From Sanguinoderma infundibulare (taxonomy: Eukaryota > Basidiomycota > Agaricomycetes > Polyporales > Polyporaceae): a stretch of DNA of 64,000 nucleotides. Location of the stretch: positions 1,922,001 to 1,986,000 of the forward strand of contig JAVLRN010000006.1 in the NCBI GenBank assembly GCA_032821775.1, given 5' to 3'. Below the pieces are notes generated by a model. It did no database searches. It was not told the origin of the DNA and saw nothing but the letters and a program-made list of their open reading frames with translations. Of this stretch, positions 59,331-64,000 are shown piece after piece (the stretch's first letter is position 1; each line of letters opens with the position of its first letter). Made by a program: the position numbers and the translations under genes.

Positions 59331-60175
59331 TATGTCTTCCGCAACTTCGCTCGATACGCATACACGCAAACAAACGAGGAGCCGCACATATCCTAAACCT
59401 TCTAGCCATCCCTCCTGCCGCATCTCAAATCGAAGTCCTTACTCGCGACCCTTCGGACTCACCACTGCTCCTCGACGCCGTCAGGAAGCACCTGAGTCGC
59501 TCGACTCCCTTTCTAACAATCCACGTGTCCTTTGCACATGAGACGCTAACATTTTATGGCTGGCGCGAAGACGTAGACTTCGAAACCGACGAAAACGCAT
59601 GGGTGTCGCTATCGATCCCCCTCCCCCTCCCTTCCTTATCAGCGCACGTCGGCATCTTCTCAACCCTGTACAACCTGCAAGTCATAGTCGACGGTCATGT
59701 CTGGCCGTGGAAAGAGCTTTTCGCCGGCATGCCGCAGCTGCGCAAGCTGTCGGTGTGCGATGACCCTCTGGAGACCTTCCTCCCCGCTCTGTCTGTCGTG
59801 ACGGCGACACAGGAAGGAACAGCGCCGTCGCTCGTTCTCCCCGACCTGCACACCCTTGTGCTGACACGGGTGCGACTCCGCAGCATGGACGCTCCGACGA
59901 CGCCGGTCGAGTTCGTCGACGAGCTGATCGACTGCCTCATCTTGCGCTATAATTACGGCCACCCGCTCCAGGGCCTGCGCCTCATTTCCTGCATCAATAT
60001 CGGTCGCGAGGACGTGGATCGATTGCGGGAGGTTGTGCCGGAGGTGGGGTGGGACGGAGTCGAAGTATTCGAAGACGAGATGGACCCCGCTGAGGATGCC
60101 TCGGGCAACCTTTATGTCGACTACGACGACGACGACTATTACGAAGGCCTCGTCGAGGTTGACCCTTGGGGATAG

Positions 60176-61101
60176 TCTGCATCGTCGTGAGTCCCCCCTC
60201 AATTGCCTTCGAATAGGTTCGAAGTTGACGCGACGTGTAGATGGTGAGGAGAAAGGGTGTTCGTATATGCTTGACGAAATCTACCCACCAGAGATTTCCG
60301 TTACTATACTTTCATTTGCCGACCGTGTGCTGATAAACCAAATTGCCATCAGACGAGTACATGATAGTATTGACCGTCCGTCTTGCCTGAGTAGTGTGTA
60401 ATTGCGGGACATGGGTGATGGCAGGACCTGGGTGACCTCTGACGCGCAGAACGAGTGGTTCCGGATAGGCGTACTACTGAACACACCTCGTCATCGAACT
60501 CAGGTTCCAGCGGTTCCCTTCTTTCCAGTAACGACCGGTAATAGCGGTAGCGTCGGTACTGTCCGGTCATTATCAGAATTTCGACGATTCCGGCTTATGC
60601 TCGCCAATTCACTGACATCTTGTTCAGGAACGCGTACTTGGGATCCGACTTCTCGCGCTCTTTTAAGGTCTCCTCGTATTCTTCGTCATGTCCTCTAACC
60701 TCCGACGCAACGGTTCGGATAAACTAATCCGTGACCTCATCATCCTCCAAGACCTGAGGAGGAGGGCTGCGGGACTTCCGGCGCCGGGGCGAACGGCTAA
60801 GACTGTTATCGTACTCCGCGACCGACGATGTCGCGAAGTCGAACGAGAGCGAGAACGACTAGGGGAATATGAGCGGCTTCGAGAACGGCGCGAAGAAGGG
60901 TAGTCGCGGGAGCGGCGACGATGTGGAACCGAATTCACTGTGGAGATCGGGATCGAGAACCCCGATCCTCACGCACGGCATACTCGGGAGCCCTGAAAGT
61001 CGAGTAGGGTGTGCTATGTTGATGAAAAGAACGAGCGCATTACACTTAACTGGTAACTTAACTAGATAACCTCCTTTGCCCCCGCCCCATCCTACTGTAT
61101 A
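60176..61101. other. Region with overlapping low-complexity frames, one RS-rich
   Basis: A minus-strand frame at 60938-60663 reads HRRRSRDYPSSRRSRSRSYS then PSRSRSRSTSRHRRSRS, like the RS tail of a splicing factor; it has no ATG at its start and no RNA-binding domain nearby. The plus strand of the same DNA (60688-60903) gives a Lys/Arg/Glu-rich frame with an ATG. At most one is real, and I cannot support either as a gene. Confidence 0.3.
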
Positions 61102-63492
61102 TCACCCCTCCAGGTCGGCGAGCTCCTCCTTGTCGAGCGGGAGTACCTCCTCGTCCTCCTCGCCCTCCTCTTCCTCGACGGACGCAGCGTTCGCGTCGCT
61201 ACTCCCGGCCGGGAAGGACGTCGCGTCGAAGCGCTTCTTCTCCCGGAACGGGTTGTCGCGGTACTCGCCACGCTTGATGACCGCCGACGTGGGGATGGCG
61301 CCTTTTGCGTTCAGGTACTCAAGATCGTGGCCCGCGTACGCGTCGAGCGACCGGATCCAGCCGTCGAAGCTATCATCAGAACGCACAGATGGGAAGAGAT
61401 TTCGTGAATATGTATGAATTCAGGCAACGCGGACGAGGATCGTAGACGCACATTCCGAACTGATCCTCGATCGAGCGCATCTTGGAGTAGATGTGCTTCT
61501 GCTTGAAGTCGTCTAGCTGCGCGCGGTGGGCCTCGAAGTCGATCTCGGGACGGTACTCGGGGTCGTCCGGCTGCAGCTTCTCGTTCACGCCTCCGACGCG
61601 TTTGCTGTAGCTCTCGAAGATGGGGTACTCGAGCAGGAGGCCGAGTGCGGGCATTTTGGGGATGAACACTTGGCGCGGTCCGTACATCTGCAATGCAGGA
61701 ATATTTATGACGAAACTGGGGTGTGTGGAAGAGAGGAGTTCTTCAGCTTACCTCTTCGATGAGATGTGGAGGCGTGCCTGTTCGACATGAAAGGACGAGT
61801 GCAGCGATCATTTTGCGCTGACGAGCAAGGTGGGTGAAGGGTCATATACCAAATCATTAGACGGTTCTCACAATCTGACAGGGACAATCAGTGCGCTGGG
61901 TAGAGGAAGACCCATGAACGATACTCACTTGGTGCAGCATGAAACTCTGTCCGTGCAATAGGACAGCGATCCATTCTGTATCGCCGTATACGGCAGGATC
62001 CAAAATCTGATACCAGGAACATATATTGCATTGAGGATACCGCCGCATTCATCGACGCAACGGAAGTCCCAACCCACCTCAATTGATTTCAAGAACCGCT
62101 GACAGCTCCGGTCTCTGAAATCCCTCCCGACGGTGAAGTTGTGGAAGTTATGCGATCCCTCAAACTTCTTCGCAGCCTCCCTAAGTGACGCGAGCTGTTC
62201 CGGCGCGATGCGGTATGCGCGTTTTCTCCCAAGGTCATCTTGTGAGGTCGTATCGGCGTCAACGCCCTCCCAGAATGTGTGCGCGGCACACTCGGAGCCC
62301 TGAGCTTTGAGGGTGTTGTAAACACCGCTTCCAGGTTTGGGGGGTATCATAAGGTATGACGGGAAGAAGTAGGTGTATTTGCGGCTGTCGCATGTCCTGG
62401 CATTACATGCGGGGTCAACGAAGGCACGGCGATAGAGCGAGGAGCAGTACAGACGTTCGTGCGTTGAACGAGTTTTGGACCCGGAGCTATAGGATTCGGC
62501 AAATTCAGACCAATCGCATGCAAGCAAGGGGGAACCAGAAGCATAAACATACAATGCTCCATAAACGGATCTCTGGTGGAAGCTCTTCGTTGATTCTCGC
62601 AACCAGGTCTGGCACACCAGGGATGATGTTGATGAGCTTCATGGACACGACGTTCCCTGCAGCGTGTACGCCCGCGTCTGTGCGCGCGGCTCTCCCCAAT
62701 TTCACCTGAAGATCAGTGGTCCAGCAATCGGAAGCATAAGGTCCTTCTTCCCTTAACGCACCTTTGTCGGGTTGTCCGAGTTGTCTTTTGACACAGCACC
62801 GACCTTGATGAGAGCATCGAAAAGCACGCCCTCAATGGTGCGGAGGTTCGGATCTGGTTGACTGCGGCATTGCGAACGATGAAGGGGTTCCGGATAGCAT
62901 AGGAGCAGAGAGACACGTACATCTGCATACCACTATACCCATCCCCGCAGAAACCGATGAGCAGCGCGCACTGTCGTTTCGGCAGACGAGGTGCCTTCGG
63001 CTCGCCGTTCTCTGGCGGACGAGCCTCCTCGCCCTCGGGGCGTGTCCCCCTTCTGCGGTTCCGCACGAAGTCCTCGTCCCCCTTTTTTCCCCGCTGCCTT
63101 TTATTCCTGCTTCCGCCCCTCTTCTCCTTCACTTTCTCCTTCCCCTTCCCCTTCGCACTTGGTGGGTTCGCTTCTCCCGCCTCACCATCGTCCTCCGCGG
63201 CCCCCTTCGCGTCATTCATCGTCGTAGCCTCAGGCTCGTTAGGTTTCTGTCGTTTGGACGCGTTGATTGCGTCTTCCGGCACGTCCTTTTGAGGTCTCTT
63301 GAGGCTCGTTGGACTTGAGGCGGATGGCGGGTCTGTCGTGCCGGTAACTGAGTCCATGGTCGCCCTGAACGATGCTATCCCACGGAGCGTTTGAGGAAGG
63401 CACGACCGTCGATTGCGTGAATATGCACCGCGCCTTGGGATGGGAGAAGAGAGGAAGAGGAGGTGTCTGCTGACGAGAAATCTGCTCAACAT
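61102..63492 (-). CDS. PUS1: tRNA pseudouridine synthase Pus1
   Basis: Pus1 (TruA family) converts uridine to pseudouridine in tRNAs and some other RNAs. After a long charged N-terminal region, the core appears across several exons: [35 protein letters not shown], then [20 protein letters not shown] with the catalytic Asp in [63 protein letters not shown], and [20 protein letters not shown]. The C-terminus is acidic ([18 protein letters not shown]). The Met at 63492 starts [20 protein letters not shown], a basic and hydrophobic leader like a mitochondrial presequence. A second in-frame Met at 63357 (MDSVTGTTD) precedes a Lys-rich stretch ([20 protein letters not shown]) that looks like a nuclear localisation signal. 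Confidence 0.92.
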
Positions 63493-64000
63493 GCGCAACG
63501 ATGAGCCCGGCGTCTGCAAGTCCCCGGAAGTTGTCTGGAGCTGATCTGCCGTTGTCGGATTCGTGTTGGCTCACGACATTCAACGATGGCAAATGCATGT
63601 TGTTTGTACAAGGTACTGGAACGTCGATCATACACCCATGTCTAGGTACCACGATGAATGCCAGCGAAAGCTATGACCTTAGTGTCATCTAAAAGATACA
63701 GCCCTCTGCTAGCAAAGACACATTTCTCGCACGTCGTTAGCTTCCATGCAGAGAGATATCGCAGAGGATGGTTTCTTCGAGAAATAGATGTCATTACATC
63801 ACATGAATAACCTAATAATATTGGTGCACCTCGGTCACTGGGAGAATGCCTACCGTTGAGAACACAATTGTGAGACCGTCGGAGACTTGAGAAGTCCACA
63901 ATGGGAGGCCAGATGACCGCGTGCCTTCGTTTTGACGCTACGATGCTGTCCCCGTGGCCGGCGTGTGGAGGTCATCCCCCTCCGATTGAGGGCGGTCGGC
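63493..64000. other. Right edge of window; no gene seen
   Basis: About 500 bases upstream of PUS1. It should hold the PUS1 promoter. Open frames here are short and featureless. Confidence 0.4.

Larger units (their letters stand above)
56822..60175 (+). pseudogene. F-box gene split by a palindromic transposon-like insert
   Basis: The left part (56822-57706) codes 295 residues with an F-box: ISRLPNEILSEIFVHVARDS then WVKLTHICHTWRLIAQNAPR. The right part (59333-60175) continues CLPQLRSIRIHANKRGAAHI, LNLLAIPPAASQIEVL, WPWKELFAGMPQLRKLSV, FVDELIDCLILRYNYGHPLQ, EVVPEVGWDG and an acidic tail. A 1624-bp element at 57707-59330 with TA on both sides separates them. Without the element and one TA, the two parts are in the same frame and make 575 residues. 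As it stands the gene hits a TGA at 57710-57712 inside the element's end. F-box proteins of this type recruit substrates to SCF ubiquitin ligases. The right part matches the C-terminal half of the pseudogene at 38029-39037. The break seems recent because both halves are otherwise clean. Confidence 0.85.

Noticed and set aside
1..64000. CRISPR array, bacterial operons or viral genes
   Set aside because: None seen; the intron-rich genes are clearly those of a fungal nucleus.

Overview
The window looks like nuclear DNA of a basidiomycete fungus, most likely an Agaricomycete. Genes are cut by many introns, mostly about 50-60 nt with GT-AG ends. Proteins of agaricomycete type are present: F-box proteins, a two-BTB protein, Ser/Pro-rich orphan proteins and a 33-residue metallothionein. 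No operon, tRNA, rRNA or CRISPR was seen. All exon models were made by eye from splice signals and reading frame.

Layout. 1-3.65 kb: a VPS9-domain Rab exchange factor, cut by the window edge. 3.65-8.35 kb: no gene seen. 8.35-9.54 kb: a short Bud6/AIP3-domain protein. 9.5-15.2 kb: no gene seen. 15.26-17.7 kb: an orphan protein with a KSVxF motif. 20.9-24.3 kb: a P1B heavy-metal ATPase with a Cys-rich N-terminus. 24.7-25.2 kb: a second small KSVxF protein. 26.3-27.4 kb: a coiled-coil protein, divergent from CWC27 (27.6-29.6 kb), which converges on thymidylate kinase (29.8-30.6 kb). 32.1-34.4 kb: an orphan Ser/Pro-rich protein. 34.9-35.4 kb: a DUF202 membrane protein. 36.1-37.6 kb: HUS1. 38.0-39.0 kb: an F-box pseudogene. 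39.4-41.1 kb: a two-BTB protein. 41.8-44.0 kb: an orphan protein. 44.7-46.7 kb: xylulokinase. 46.9-50.75 kb: a tandem duplication carrying two flavin-reductase-like genes. 51.2-54.85 kb: an inverted duplication carrying two divergent metallothionein genes. 55.0-56.4 kb: BET4. 56.8-60.2 kb: an F-box gene split by a 1.6 kb palindromic transposon-like insert. 61.1-63.5 kb: PUS1.

Most genes are unrelated housekeeping genes (mRNA splicing, dTTP synthesis, DNA-damage checkpoint, Rab prenylation, tRNA pseudouridylation, pentose metabolism). One weak functional theme is metal handling: the P1B ATPase and two metallothionein copies lie about 30 kb apart. The most notable structures are the perfect inverted-repeat element in the F-box gene, flanked by TA and leaving both halves in frame, and the mirror-image metallothionein pair with identical three-exon layouts, too short and split to show up as open reading frames.
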